DNA of 60,011 nt from a virus. Location: positions 1-60,011 of the IMG/VR virus record IMGVR_UViG_3300044712_000182; one strand, given 5' to 3'. The number at the start of each line of letters is the position of its first letter. Positions within the stretch are counted from its first letter, which is position 1. Positions 7,280 through 14,024 of the stretch are shown here, piece by piece. The notes beneath the pieces are model-generated. The model worked only from the letters and a program-made list of their open reading frames with translations, was not told the DNA's origin and made no database searches. Position numbers and translations under genes: made by a program.

Positions 7280-7480
7280 CTAATCTAAAATGTCTTTAAA
7301 TTGAATTTCTAACCAACTGGCAACTTCGCTAAAATTTGTTGCGCGGAATGACCGCTCATAGGCCTCACTATACCTACCAGACTGAGCAACGCGCCTTGCA
7401 AAATCAAGATCGTTTTCGGCGTTTTCTTTTATTTTATTGATTGCCAATTTGATGCGTTCTTTTGCTATTTGTTTATCCAT
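7280..7480 (-). CDS. Small helical early protein
   Basis: 66 residues from ATG at 7480 (AGAGGAGAG ribosome site); MDKQIAKERIKLAINKIKEN followed by a second amphipathic helix. Only in copy 1. Function unknown. Confidence 0.6.
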   Translation of the reverse strand: MDKQIAKERIKLAINKIKENAENDLDFARRVAQSGRYSEAYERSFRATNFSEVASWLEIQFKDILD

Positions 7481-7532
7481 AAGTCTCTCCTCTATTAGAT
7501 TGCGCGTATCTCGTCGCGCCCCGGTTGGTGGA

Positions 7533-7685
7533 TTAGAATAAAAGATTGACCTTGCCGTATTTCCCGTTGCCCAAATCGGCGATTGCGTATCCGTGGCGAC
7601 CTCTGGTGCAATAAAGCCAGACAATTCCATTTTCGAGTTTTCGCTGTTTGACTTCGTATTTGTTGCCGTTGATTGTTAGTGTCAT
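7533..7685 (-). CDS. First gene of the copy-1 early operon
   Basis: 50-residue protein (MTLTINGNKYEVKQRKLENG ... GKYGKVNLLF), beta-rich in appearance. GAGGAG site 9 nt before the ATG and the best promoter in the window (7713-7741) just upstream. Absent from copy 2. Unknown function; its position suggests an early host-takeover or regulatory role. Confidence 0.6.
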   Translation of the reverse strand: MTLTINGNKYEVKQRKLENGIVWLYCTRGRHGYAIADLGNGKYGKVNLLF

Positions 7686-7712
7686 CTTGTCATCTCCTCA
7701 TTTCTTGAATTC

Positions 7713-7741
7713 ATTATACAGACATGTATTACAAATGTCAA
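7713..7741 (-). promoter_or_regulatory. Main early promoter with TGTAATACA operator
   Basis: TTGACA, 17-nt spacer, TATAAT, both boxes consensus, with the palindrome TGTAATACA two bases after the -35 box. Drives the early operon leftwards. Confidence 0.85.
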
Positions 7742-7743
7742 TA

Positions 7744-7795
7744 GGCAATATTGACCAATATCACCCCCTGGTGGACTTCAGAAACGCGCATAGTT
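7744..7795 (-). promoter_or_regulatory. Conserved block upstream of early promoter
   Basis: About 50 bp shared with 48589-48640 in copy 2 although the DNA beyond differs. Contains ATATTGGTCAATAT, a 6-bp inverted repeat in copy 1 (4 bp in copy 2), right behind the -35 box. An activator or repressor site, or part of an origin. The remaining 150 bp up to the terminator hold only two ACTTTACAATC direct repeats and no convincing gene. Confidence 0.4.
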
Positions 7796-7949
7796 TATCA
7801 TAGCGATTGATTGGCGCAGATAGAGAAAACGACGTAATATCATCAATTGAGTATATTTACCTTTAGAAAATTTACGGCGTTCTGGTGGCTTCTAGGGGCG
7901 ACCCTTGACTTTACAATCCGTGGTAATAACTTTACAATCATGCTAAGTT

Positions 7950-7977
7950 AAAGCAAAGACCGCCCCGAAGGACGGTC
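7950..7977 (-). terminator. Intrinsic terminator after small RNA A
   Basis: GACCGTCC, UUCG loop, GGGCGGTC (one G-U pair), then TTTGCTTT on the minus strand. Confidence 0.85.
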
Positions 7978-8337
7978 TCGCTTGTTGTGGACAGTTGTTT
8001 TATGGTTTTGGTCGCTAGGCGGCCAAACCAACCTTGACAAGAGGAGGATCGTGACCCACTGACAGGGCTACGGATTTTTTTGGGGGATGTCAGCCCCGTC
8101 CGTACTTTCCTCAAACACACAACTTAGTTGCTCCGGTAGGGATACGACCCCGTTGCCGTTGGTAAAGTCGCTTGCGACTTCGCCGTTTACCAGGCCTTCC
8201 GTGCCTTTGACACTCGGAGCAGTTCGGTTGGCATTAGCGGTCAGTCGAAACTTTAGGCATGTCCAACCATCGTGATACTTACTATGCAGCCAAGTTGCCT
8301 ACGCAAACGAACCGCTTGATGCAGCCCTCTCGACCAC
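7978..8337 (-). ncRNA. Structured small RNA A
   Basis: A gene-free transcript bounded by a promoter (8344-8372) and a terminator (7950-7977). Core 8129-8268: closing stem 8129-8135 with 8215-8221 around three hairpins (8139-8151; 8161-8191 nested; 8192-8205), a cloverleaf-like layout, preceded by a hairpin with stem 8226-8231/8263-8268. The same plan with compensatory changes occurs at 49003-49133 in copy 2 (for example GGG/CCC becomes TGAGG/CCTCA). The T-arm-like hairpin lacks tRNA loop consensus, so it is not called a tRNA. Function unknown. Confidence 0.6.
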
Positions 8338-8343
8338 GCTTTG

Positions 8344-8372
8344 ATTATACCACAAACAAAACCGCCCTACAA
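8344..8372 (-). promoter_or_regulatory. Promoter of small RNA A
   Basis: TTGTAG, 17-nt spacer, TATAAT with an extended TGTGG before the -10 box. The spacer overlaps the terminator of the lysis operon, so terminator and promoter are fused. Confidence 0.7.
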
Positions 8373-8382
8373 TGAGGGCGGT
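8354..8382 (-). terminator. Terminator of copy-1 late (lysis) operon
   Basis: ACCGCCCT/AGGGCGGT 8-bp stem followed by TTTGTTTG on the minus strand, 16 bp after the holin stop codon. Confidence 0.85.
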
Positions 8383-8398
8383 CTGTTGGTCATGTAGG

Positions 8399-8779
8399 TT
8401 ACTCGATAACTTCTTCCGCTTCTGGTACGCGATAGCGGTTGAACTCTTCCATAACGGCGGCTTCGATCAACACATCCAATTCATCTATGTCAATCGCAAG
8501 TCCCCATCCAGCAAGAGACTGTTGGGCGGCGTTGATAGCGTAATCCTTCTTGTCGAGAAGCGCGTCGGCAAGCCCTACCTGTTCGGCGGCTAACACGGCT
8601 GAAGAAACGGCCTTTTTGATGATGTCAAGCGTGTTGGAATCCAGCACGGCTTCGGCGGCGGCAATCTTGCTCTTCACCCACTTGATAACAAATCCTACGA
8701 TAACAGCCACGAGGGGCGGCAAGACTAACTGCAAAAACAGATTGAGAAAGGTAACTCCAAACTCTTTCAAGACTTCCAT
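8399..8779 (-). CDS. Phage holin, LLH type
   Basis: 126 residues. One N-terminal membrane segment (FLNLFLQLVLPPLVAVIVGFVIKW, about 10-34), then a soluble tail with the LLH pattern AVLAAEQVGLADALLDKKDYAI and DIDELDVLIEAAVMEEFN. It would form membrane lesions that release the GH25 lysin. Last gene before the late terminator. Ortholog 49209-49583. Confidence 0.8.
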   Translation of the reverse strand: MEVLKEFGVTFLNLFLQLVLPPLVAVIVGFVIKWVKSKIAAAEAVLDSNTLDIIKKAVSSAVLAAEQVGLADALLDKKDYAINAAQQSLAGWGLAIDIDELDVLIEAAVMEEFNRYRVPEAEEVIE

Positions 8780-8788
8780 ATATCCTCC

Positions 8789-9028
8789 TTAACTAAACTG
8801 ATAGGTTTCCAACATACCGTGCTTGTTGTAATATTGCTTCAATGCCACGGAAAGTTGGTCATTGTCTTTCTTCGCGACCATCCGCATATCCGGCTCGCCG
8901 AACAACTCATTGTACTTTGCCAGGATACGAAGCGCAACGTCTTTCGGCTTCTCCATTGGAACGCGGATGTCTGCTGGTTCTACCAACTGCAACGCGGCGT
9001 CGATGTCTGAATACACTCGTTTCTTCAT
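8789..9028 (-). CDS. Conserved protein next to holin
   Basis: 79 residues, MKKRVYSDIDAALQLVEPAD; DIRxPMEKPK and RILAKYNELFGEPDMR are conserved in copy 2 (49592-49828) while the C-terminal third has diverged. Soluble, unknown function. Confidence 0.6.
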   Translation of the reverse strand: MKKRVYSDIDAALQLVEPADIRVPMEKPKDVALRILAKYNELFGEPDMRMVAKKDNDQLSVALKQYYNKHGMLETYQFS

Positions 9029-9039
9029 AAGCCTCCTCT

Positions 9040-9312
9040 CTAAAATTGACGCGGCGGAGTATCAATATGCTCCATTGCGTTTACGCACATAGCCGCGATT
9101 TTCCTTACGATTGCCATTGCCTTTGGATTCGCAACGATCCTGTCTTCTCTTGATAGGATATGTTTTGCTTCAAGAAGATAATCCTCCATGTAGACAATCC
9201 ACTCCTCTGGTTTTGAGTGTCGCCATCCAGCCTCCGCGTTTCCTTGTGGCCATTTATTGTTTTGGTAATCGCGCTCACCATCTATCAACTTGTATACTTC
9301 GTTTCTCTCCAT
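9040..9312 (-). CDS. Conserved phage protein, possibly MazG-related
   Basis: 90 residues. ERDYQNNKW near 13, PEEWIVYMEDYLLEAKHIL, and IAAMCVNAMEHIDTPPRQF at the end recall a family of small phage proteins often placed near nucleotide pyrophosphohydrolases. Assignment is tentative. Absent from copy 2. Confidence 0.45.
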   Translation of the reverse strand: MERNEVYKLIDGERDYQNNKWPQGNAEAGWRHSKPEEWIVYMEDYLLEAKHILSREDRIVANPKAMAIVRKIAAMCVNAMEHIDTPPRQF

Positions 9313-9327
9313 ATTACCTCCTCTCTA

Positions 9328-10182
9328 CTAGATTATATCGCTAATGGCTGTAACCCTGATACGGTCATCCTGTAAATAGAATTTCAGCCATATACAACCG
9401 TTTGGTTTTGGAGCCATGCCACTTTCAACTTCAAACCCCTCAGATCCGTTCTGGTATCCGTTCTTGTATCCGGGGGTTCGGACGTGCCATTGTAAATCCT
9501 GGTAGATAACGCCTTTGTCTGATATGCGCTCCCTTGCGATAGGAACGGTATACTCCTCGTGATTGTGGCCGTTCCAGACAATCGTAGCATCAGGAAGGTA
9601 CACCGCCTGTCGGTTCGTCTGGATAACGCCGCGAGTCACAGGAGCCGACCCGCCACCAGCACCGTGGAAGTATTTTAGGTTCGCAGTATACCGCTTCGTT
9701 TTATTCCACGTAAAGTTGAATTTTACCCATCCGCCATATCCACCCACTGAGATATTTGACCCGCACTCTTGGTTGAGTTTATAAGCAAGTCTTTCTATCA
9801 AGTCTGTTGAGTGGTGGCGAAGTACAGACATTTCGTGATTGCCCTTCGCAATCATTACCATGTTCTTGGCGTACTTTTTGTATTTGTCAAAGAGTAGGTT
9901 GATTAGGGAATCAAAGTAGTTGTTTTCTTTCAACAACGGTAGAAGTTCGCGGTATGATGCTCTTGGGTCGCGCTTTCCCTGCATGGCGTCAAATAGATCA
10001 CCGCCTTTTAGGATGATGGCCTTCTTGTCAAGCGCCTCTTCCAGATGTTGCTTTTCTAATTTCGAGTTACAAAATGGACTATCGGAATGTTCATCAGATG
10101 ATAACATCACCCATTGTTCCCAGCCCGCCGCGATGTCGTCAAAACGTAAAGTTACAACATTGTCATAGGATGTTTTCTGCAA
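9328..10182 (-). CDS. Calcineurin-like metallophosphoesterase (type 1)
   Basis: 284 residues, TTG start behind GGAGGAG. Metal-binding motifs in order: SSDEHSD near 28, KGGDLFD near 59, AKGNHE near 112, YFHGAG near 168, NGHNHEE near 204. Hydrolyses phosphoesters with two metal ions; substrate unknown, perhaps nucleic acid. Sits between endolysin and holin genes. The equivalent copy-2 gene (49951-50982) is a different metallophosphoesterase behind the same start codon. Confidence 0.85.
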   Translation of the reverse strand: MQKTSYDNVVTLRFDDIAAGWEQWVMLSSDEHSDSPFCNSKLEKQHLEEALDKKAIILKGGDLFDAMQGKRDPRASYRELLPLLKENNYFDSLINLLFDKYKKYAKNMVMIAKGNHEMSVLRHHSTDLIERLAYKLNQECGSNISVGGYGGWVKFNFTWNKTKRYTANLKYFHGAGGGSAPVTRGVIQTNRQAVYLPDATIVWNGHNHEEYTVPIARERISDKGVIYQDLQWHVRTPGYKNGYQNGSEGFEVESGMAPKPNGCIWLKFYLQDDRIRVTAISDII

Positions 10183-10207
10183 TATCTCCTCCGTTCTCTA
10201 TGTAGTT

Positions 10208-10236
10208 ATTATTGCACATAACAAGAGATATTTCAA
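10208..10236 (-). promoter_or_regulatory. Promoter upstream of metallophosphoesterase
   Basis: TTGAAA, 17-nt spacer, AATAAT. The whole interval up to the TTG start codon is identical in copy 2 (51008-51036). Confidence 0.5.
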
Positions 10237-10238
10237 CC

Positions 10239-10520
10239 CTACTTGACGACGCCAAAGAATCCCATGATTGCGGCAACGGCAGAGACAATGACGGTGGTTA
10301 TACTGAATCCCTTTACCCGGTTGTCAATGTTGTCCACGCGCTCGTAATAGGTGATGTCCTTTTCATCCTTGCATTTCTTCCACTCCCTGACCTCTTTCAT
10401 AAAGTCGGCCAGGGTATCGGTATATTCTGCCTGCGACTCTTCCAGGTTGTCTATCTTTCCAGAAAGGTGCATTAGCCATTCTTTTGTTGATGTCGGGCTT
10501 AGGCTTGGGATGTCGTTCAT
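10239..10520 (-). CDS. XhlA-like membrane-associated lysis protein
   Basis: 93 residues: coiled-coil N-terminus (GKIDNLEESQAEYTDTLADFMKEVREW) and a single C-terminal membrane segment (GFSITTVIVSAVAAIMGFFGVV). This is the layout of XhlA/haemolysin-type proteins that act with holin and lysin. Near identical to 51039-51320, with almost no DNA difference over the 3' two thirds. Confidence 0.7.
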   Translation of the reverse strand: MNDIPSLSPTSTKEWLMHLSGKIDNLEESQAEYTDTLADFMKEVREWKKCKDEKDITYYERVDNIDNRVKGFSITTVIVSAVAAIMGFFGVVK

Positions 10521-10526
10521 AATGAC

Positions 10527-11267
10527 TCACTCCGTTGGGTATGTCTTGCTATGTCTAATGGGTTTTACAATAACGTCTGGTGTTTTTGTAGGCCATGCAA
10601 TCTTAGGTGGTTCGGGTACAACTAGCGGATTTATCAAGAGTAGATCAATCGGCTGGATGGCTTTGTCAAGGTCGATGCTCAGGCTTTCGGTTGTGCCATA
10701 TAATCTGCCATTTCCCTTATCTGTTAATTGTTGAATATACTCTTGCAACCACGGCCCCGTTTCTGGCCGTTCAAGTTTGTCATAGTTGGTAATCCACAAC
10801 GGACAATTCACAAAATTTCGGAAGTAAAACTTATACTTCTGCGTTTCGTTATCCCATTGCATGTGTTCCGCAATCGCGTTGTTAGTGTATATCATCGGCC
10901 ATAAGTTAGTCAGGCGCTTGTACTCTTGTACGAACTCCCATGCTCTGGCAACGGCCTTGTCAAAATACTGCCAGACGTGTTCTTCAATATCCAGACATCC
11001 TATCAGGTTACATGAATCACCGATGGTATCCAGATAGAATCTGCATTGCTCCGCGCCATCTTTGAGTGCGTCAAGAAAATGGTACGAACCGCGATAGATA
11101 AGCGGACACGACTCAATGTTTTCCTTGAAGCGCGGATCAACAAATAACTTATGGGCATCTGTGCAATCAGTTGCCTTCAGGATAGCGAATTGAACACCCT
11201 GATTGACGGCTTTCTGCCAGTCCATTTTGCCTTGCCACAAACTGATGTCTATTCCGTATGTTGGCAT
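10527..11267 (-). CDS. GH25 endolysin (N-acetylmuramidase)
   Basis: 246 residues from ATG at 11267 (AGGAAAAG site). GH25 motifs: YGIDISLWQGKMDWQ at 4-17 with the catalytic-site Asp, FAILKATD, GSYHFLDAL, and GCLDIEE near 105 with the second acidic pair. Cleaves peptidoglycan glycan strands. The last about 40 residues, PEPPKIAWPTKTPDVIVKP, form a Pro-rich tail rather than a known wall-binding repeat. Ortholog 51327-52043. Confidence 0.9.
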   Translation of the reverse strand: MPTYGIDISLWQGKMDWQKAVNQGVQFAILKATDCTDAHKLFVDPRFKENIESCPLIYRGSYHFLDALKDGAEQCRFYLDTIGDSCNLIGCLDIEEHVWQYFDKAVARAWEFVQEYKRLTNLWPMIYTNNAIAEHMQWDNETQKYKFYFRNFVNCPLWITNYDKLERPETGPWLQEYIQQLTDKGNGRLYGTTESLSIDLDKAIQPIDLLLINPLVVPEPPKIAWPTKTPDVIVKPIRHSKTYPTE

Positions 11268-11278
11268 GTCTTTTCCTG

Positions 11279-11989
11279 TCACGAGAACCAAACTACCTGA
11301 TTGCCGCCCACGCCGTATTCATTATTCGGAGGGGTAAAACTTGTTGTCCACCTTGCAACGCCCTTACTAAGTCTAAATTCATCCAGCCAGCCGTTCAAGT
11401 TGTTGCCCGTTGCGTATTGTCCTATGTTTACAGTACCCGTAAAGTTTGGAATGGGACTGTCGTCTAGCGCCGTTCCCCACGCTGAACCGTTCAGATAGAA
11501 CGCATATCCAGCCGTTCCATTCCTGACCACAGCCATATGATACCAAATTCCAGTACCAACCGCCATGCCTCCGGCCTTGTTGGAATATGCGGTAACAATA
11601 TTAGCGCCGCCAGTCCTTACCTGGAAATATAGATCATCAAGAGATGACGCATAATAAAGACCCCAAAATTCACTTGATGATTGATACTGTTCTACGATAC
11701 CCATGGCGGTAGCGTTGGGGTCTGCCGCGAATCTTACCCAAAAGTCAATAGTCCACTTGTTCGATGCAGAACCGTCGTCTAACCACCAATCAGCATGATC
11801 CGCTGTAGTGATGTAATCCCCACTACCATCGAACAAACCGCTGGCAACTCCTAATTTTCTTTGCGCGGTATCAAGTTGCGCGTTACCTTTTGCCGTCCAG
11901 ACTTTCGACGATTCGTCAGTAAAGACAGTCCCACCATCCGCGCCGTTGAAGTGTAATAGTGACTTGGTATAAGAATCATCTACTGCCAT
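11279..11989 (-). CDS. LamG/concanavalin-like virion protein
   Basis: 236 residues forming one LamG-type lectin-like domain: SLLHFNGADGGTVFTDES, GSGDYITTADHADWWL, KWTIDFWVRF, WYHMAVVRNGTAGYAFYLNG, NGWLDEFRLSKGVARW. Such domains at the tail tip bind glycans. Highly conserved with 52054-52764. Probably a receptor-binding or fibre-tip component. Confidence 0.75.
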   Translation of the reverse strand: MAVDDSYTKSLLHFNGADGGTVFTDESSKVWTAKGNAQLDTAQRKLGVASGLFDGSGDYITTADHADWWLDDGSASNKWTIDFWVRFAADPNATAMGIVEQYQSSSEFWGLYYASSLDDLYFQVRTGGANIVTAYSNKAGGMAVGTGIWYHMAVVRNGTAGYAFYLNGSAWGTALDDSPIPNFTGTVNIGQYATGNNLNGWLDEFRLSKGVARWTTSFTPPNNEYGVGGNQVVWFS

Positions 11990-12624
11990 TAACTCACCGC
12001 CGTCTTTTTACCGCTAACTGCGATTGATAGGTTGACGATAGTTCCCGCTCCTGTCACGTAGGGAATGAACCAGTCACCCTTCGAGAATGTTGTAGCCGTC
12101 CAGCCAGTAAATGCCGTCCCCTCGTATCTATTCGTTCCTGCTATTGCTGGTTTTGTTGCTGTGCCAACAATTGAATCCGCAGTACCAGGAGATGAACCGA
12201 GATTAGCATACGTCTGTTTGTAAATGTCAATCGTGCCGTTTCCATTCACCGTGCCAGAATACAGCCTCACCGCTTCAAGCGTGGCATTGAATCCAAACTC
12301 TACGCCGGGATACAATACCGCAGCCGTCGGGTTAGACACAATGTAGGTGAACGAGAAGTCGTCGTCAATCCATGAAACGCCCGCGTTGCTACTGGCATCA
12401 CAGACCAACTTCCTGCCGTCTGTGCTTACAGGGAATAGCGTGCCACCGCTTGCCGCTGTGCCGATTGCGATATTGCCCTTATCAGAGAATATCGCCAAAC
12501 CAACATTCTGCACGGTTGCTTTCTTTGTGATAGGTGCCGCGCCGGGATCGTCTACGATTACGAGAATATCATCATTCTCGATTGCGGTTAGTTCTGTTAA
12601 TGCTGTGATTTTACTGTCTGCCAT
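11989..12624 (-). CDS. Tail fibre/tip protein with N-terminal adaptor
   Basis: 211 residues; MADSKITALTELTAIENDDI at the start is the usual virion-attachment adaptor of fibre proteins, followed by a beta-rich domain. The protein appears identical in copy 2 (52764-53399) although the DNA differs at many synonymous positions. Overlaps the LamG gene start. Confidence 0.7.
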   Translation of the reverse strand: MADSKITALTELTAIENDDILVIVDDPGAAPITKKATVQNVGLAIFSDKGNIAIGTAASGGTLFPVSTDGRKLVCDASSNAGVSWIDDDFSFTYIVSNPTAAVLYPGVEFGFNATLEAVRLYSGTVNGNGTIDIYKQTYANLGSSPGTADSIVGTATKPAIAGTNRYEGTAFTGWTATTFSKGDWFIPYVTGAGTIVNLSIAVSGKKTAVS

Positions 12625-12634
12625 AATTTACCTC

Positions 12635-12663
12635 TTGACTTCTGTAATACGTTGTGCTAAGAT
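12635..12663 (+). promoter_or_regulatory. Plus-strand promoter with TGTAATACG operator
   Basis: TTGACT, 17-nt spacer, TAAGAT on the plus strand, with TGTAATAC after the -35 box. Drives the antisense-oriented gene at 12689. Confidence 0.75.
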
Positions 12664-12688
12664 AAAAGCATAGAAAAGGAGAGTTCAA

Positions 12689-12904
12689 ATGAAAAAGAGT
12701 TTTAGAATCCTATTGGCAACATTGGCTACCCTAGTTGTTTTTTATATTGTGCTTTCGTCGTCAAATTTCTTTTTCCGTGTTCCCGTTTGTAAAAATGGCG
12801 AATTGGCCGAAATAAGGGGAGAAAGCGCTACGCAGCAAGAAGTAAAATATGACGATAAAACAACTGTTTCCGTTATTACCTACACAATTTATGTCTGCCA
12901 TTAA
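12689..12904 (+). CDS. Small exported/membrane protein, opposite strand (moron)
   Basis: 71 residues; Lys-rich start then a hydrophobic segment (residues 6-29) that reads as a signal anchor, and a short outer domain with two cysteines (VPVCKNGELA, TIYVCH) that could form a disulphide. AAAGGAGAG site 7 nt before ATG and its own promoter. The only plus-strand gene of copy 1, between fibre genes; the copy-2 homolog at 53464-53679 keeps start, both cysteines and TYTIY but little else. A lysogenic-conversion or superinfection-exclusion role is possible, not shown. Confidence 0.75.
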   Translation: MKKSFRILLATLATLVVFYIVLSSSNFFFRVPVCKNGELAEIRGESATQQEVKYDDKTTVSVITYTIYVCH

Positions 12905-13476
12905 CTAGTCCTCATAATAAAGCAGAGCGCATAATATGGCGGTAGACTAGACGCACTTGCCGTGTTTCCTACCGAATGAGTATGAGAGCCAGCCGATCCA
13001 GTAGACCCCGAATATGTGTGGGTATGAGATGACGATGCCGCCGCATTAATTCCGCTAGCCGCCGTAGTTGATGCGCTTGGGCCGCTTGTTGTTCCACTAA
13101 ATGAATGTGTATGCGAACCGCCAGAACCAGTAGAACCAACAGAGTGAGAGTGCGTTGCAGAACCGCCAGTATCGCCAGGATTATAAGTATTCCCAGCACC
13201 TATCACAAATTTATCTTGTAGGTTCGGAGTAACAACTGTTCCAACTGTTCCACCATCACACAATGACCAGCCCGTTGGTATATCGCCTTCTGCACCAGAC
13301 CACATTGTAATTACGCCGATAGGAACATTGGTCGGACTGATAATCGTTCCGCCCGTTGCCTCTAATGCTGCTATGCGCGTTTCGTGGTCTTGCAGGTCTT
13401 GTACTAAAACATTCCAGTCGGCATCGGCTTTGATTCCGTATGCGACAGCCCTTTCTGTTGGAACTGTATAGGTCAT
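12901..13476 (-). CDS. Tail collar-type fibre with HxH motifs
   Basis: 191 residues. Central collar-domain signature PIGVITMWSG....PTGWSLCDGG, then Gly/Ser-rich sequence with repeated HTH or HSH pairs (about residues 107-175) and the end LPPYYALCFIMRT. HxH motifs coordinate metal in trimeric fibres such as T4 short tail fibre. Conserved in copy 2 (53676-54251) except for the stretch between the HxH pairs. Confidence 0.75.
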   Translation of the reverse strand: MTYTVPTERAVAYGIKADADWNVLVQDLQDHETRIAALEATGGTIISPTNVPIGVITMWSGAEGDIPTGWSLCDGGTVGTVVTPNLQDKFVIGAGNTYNPGDTGGSATHSHSVGSTGSGGSHTHSFSGTTSGPSASTTAASGINAAASSSHTHTYSGSTGSAGSHTHSVGNTASASSLPPYYALCFIMRTS

Positions 13477-14024
13477 TTTATCCTCATAATAAACTTAACC
13501 GCATTATAGGGCGGTAATCCTGTGTTTGCGTTTCCTGTATCTGGTATAGAATGGTCGTGAGAGCCTCCACTGGAGACGTTTGAATTTACATAATGGTTAT
13601 GAGACTGTGAAATCGCGGTTGAACCAAGTGCTTGGGTATTTGAAGAAGAAGCCGAAGAGGTCGTAAACGATGCAGAATGGTTATGGCTGCTAGATGTACT
13701 TGTGTCACCCATCTCGTGATTATGCGTATTCAACCCGCCCGTTGTTGCTGGTGTATATGTACTCCCCGCCCCAACGATAAAAACATCTCGCAGGTCTGGC
13801 GTTCCACCCATGCCATCGCATAGATGCCACTTGTCTTCCAGCGTTCCTGCGTTCCCCCAAAACATGAATATCATCCCAATCGTCACGTTGGCAACTGTGC
13901 CATTACCAGAGTACAGAGCGTTCAACCTTGTGTTATGGTCAACGATATTCTCAGGGAATTGGTTATACATATCCGCTGTGATAAACGTGCTGGTTTCTAG
14001 TTCGGCCTGTGCTGTATATGTCAT
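13473..14024 (-). CDS. Second tail collar-type fibre with HxH motifs
   Basis: 183 residues, a paralog of the preceding protein: IGMIFMFWGNAGTLEDKWHLCDGMGG, HNH/HDH pairs near 100-160, end LPPYNAVKFIMRIK. Ortholog 54248-54796 differs mostly between the HxH pairs. Overlaps its neighbours by four bases. Confidence 0.75.
   Translation of the reverse strand: MTYTAQAELETSTFITADMYNQFPENIVDHNTRLNALYSGNGTVANVTIGMIFMFWGNAGTLEDKWHLCDGMGGTPDLRDVFIVGAGSTYTPATTGGLNTHNHEMGDTSTSSSHNHSASFTTSSASSSNTQALGSTAISQSHNHYVNSNVSSGGSHDHSIPDTGNANTGLPPYNAVKFIMRIK

Noticed and set aside
8226-8268. Hammerhead ribozyme (CGAAAC seen)
   Set aside because: The CUGAUGA core and three-stem arrangement are missing on both strands.
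12901-14024. Diversity-generating retroelement target
   Set aside because: No reverse transcriptase or template repeat was found; variable segments lie between HxH pairs, not at a C-terminal lectin fold.
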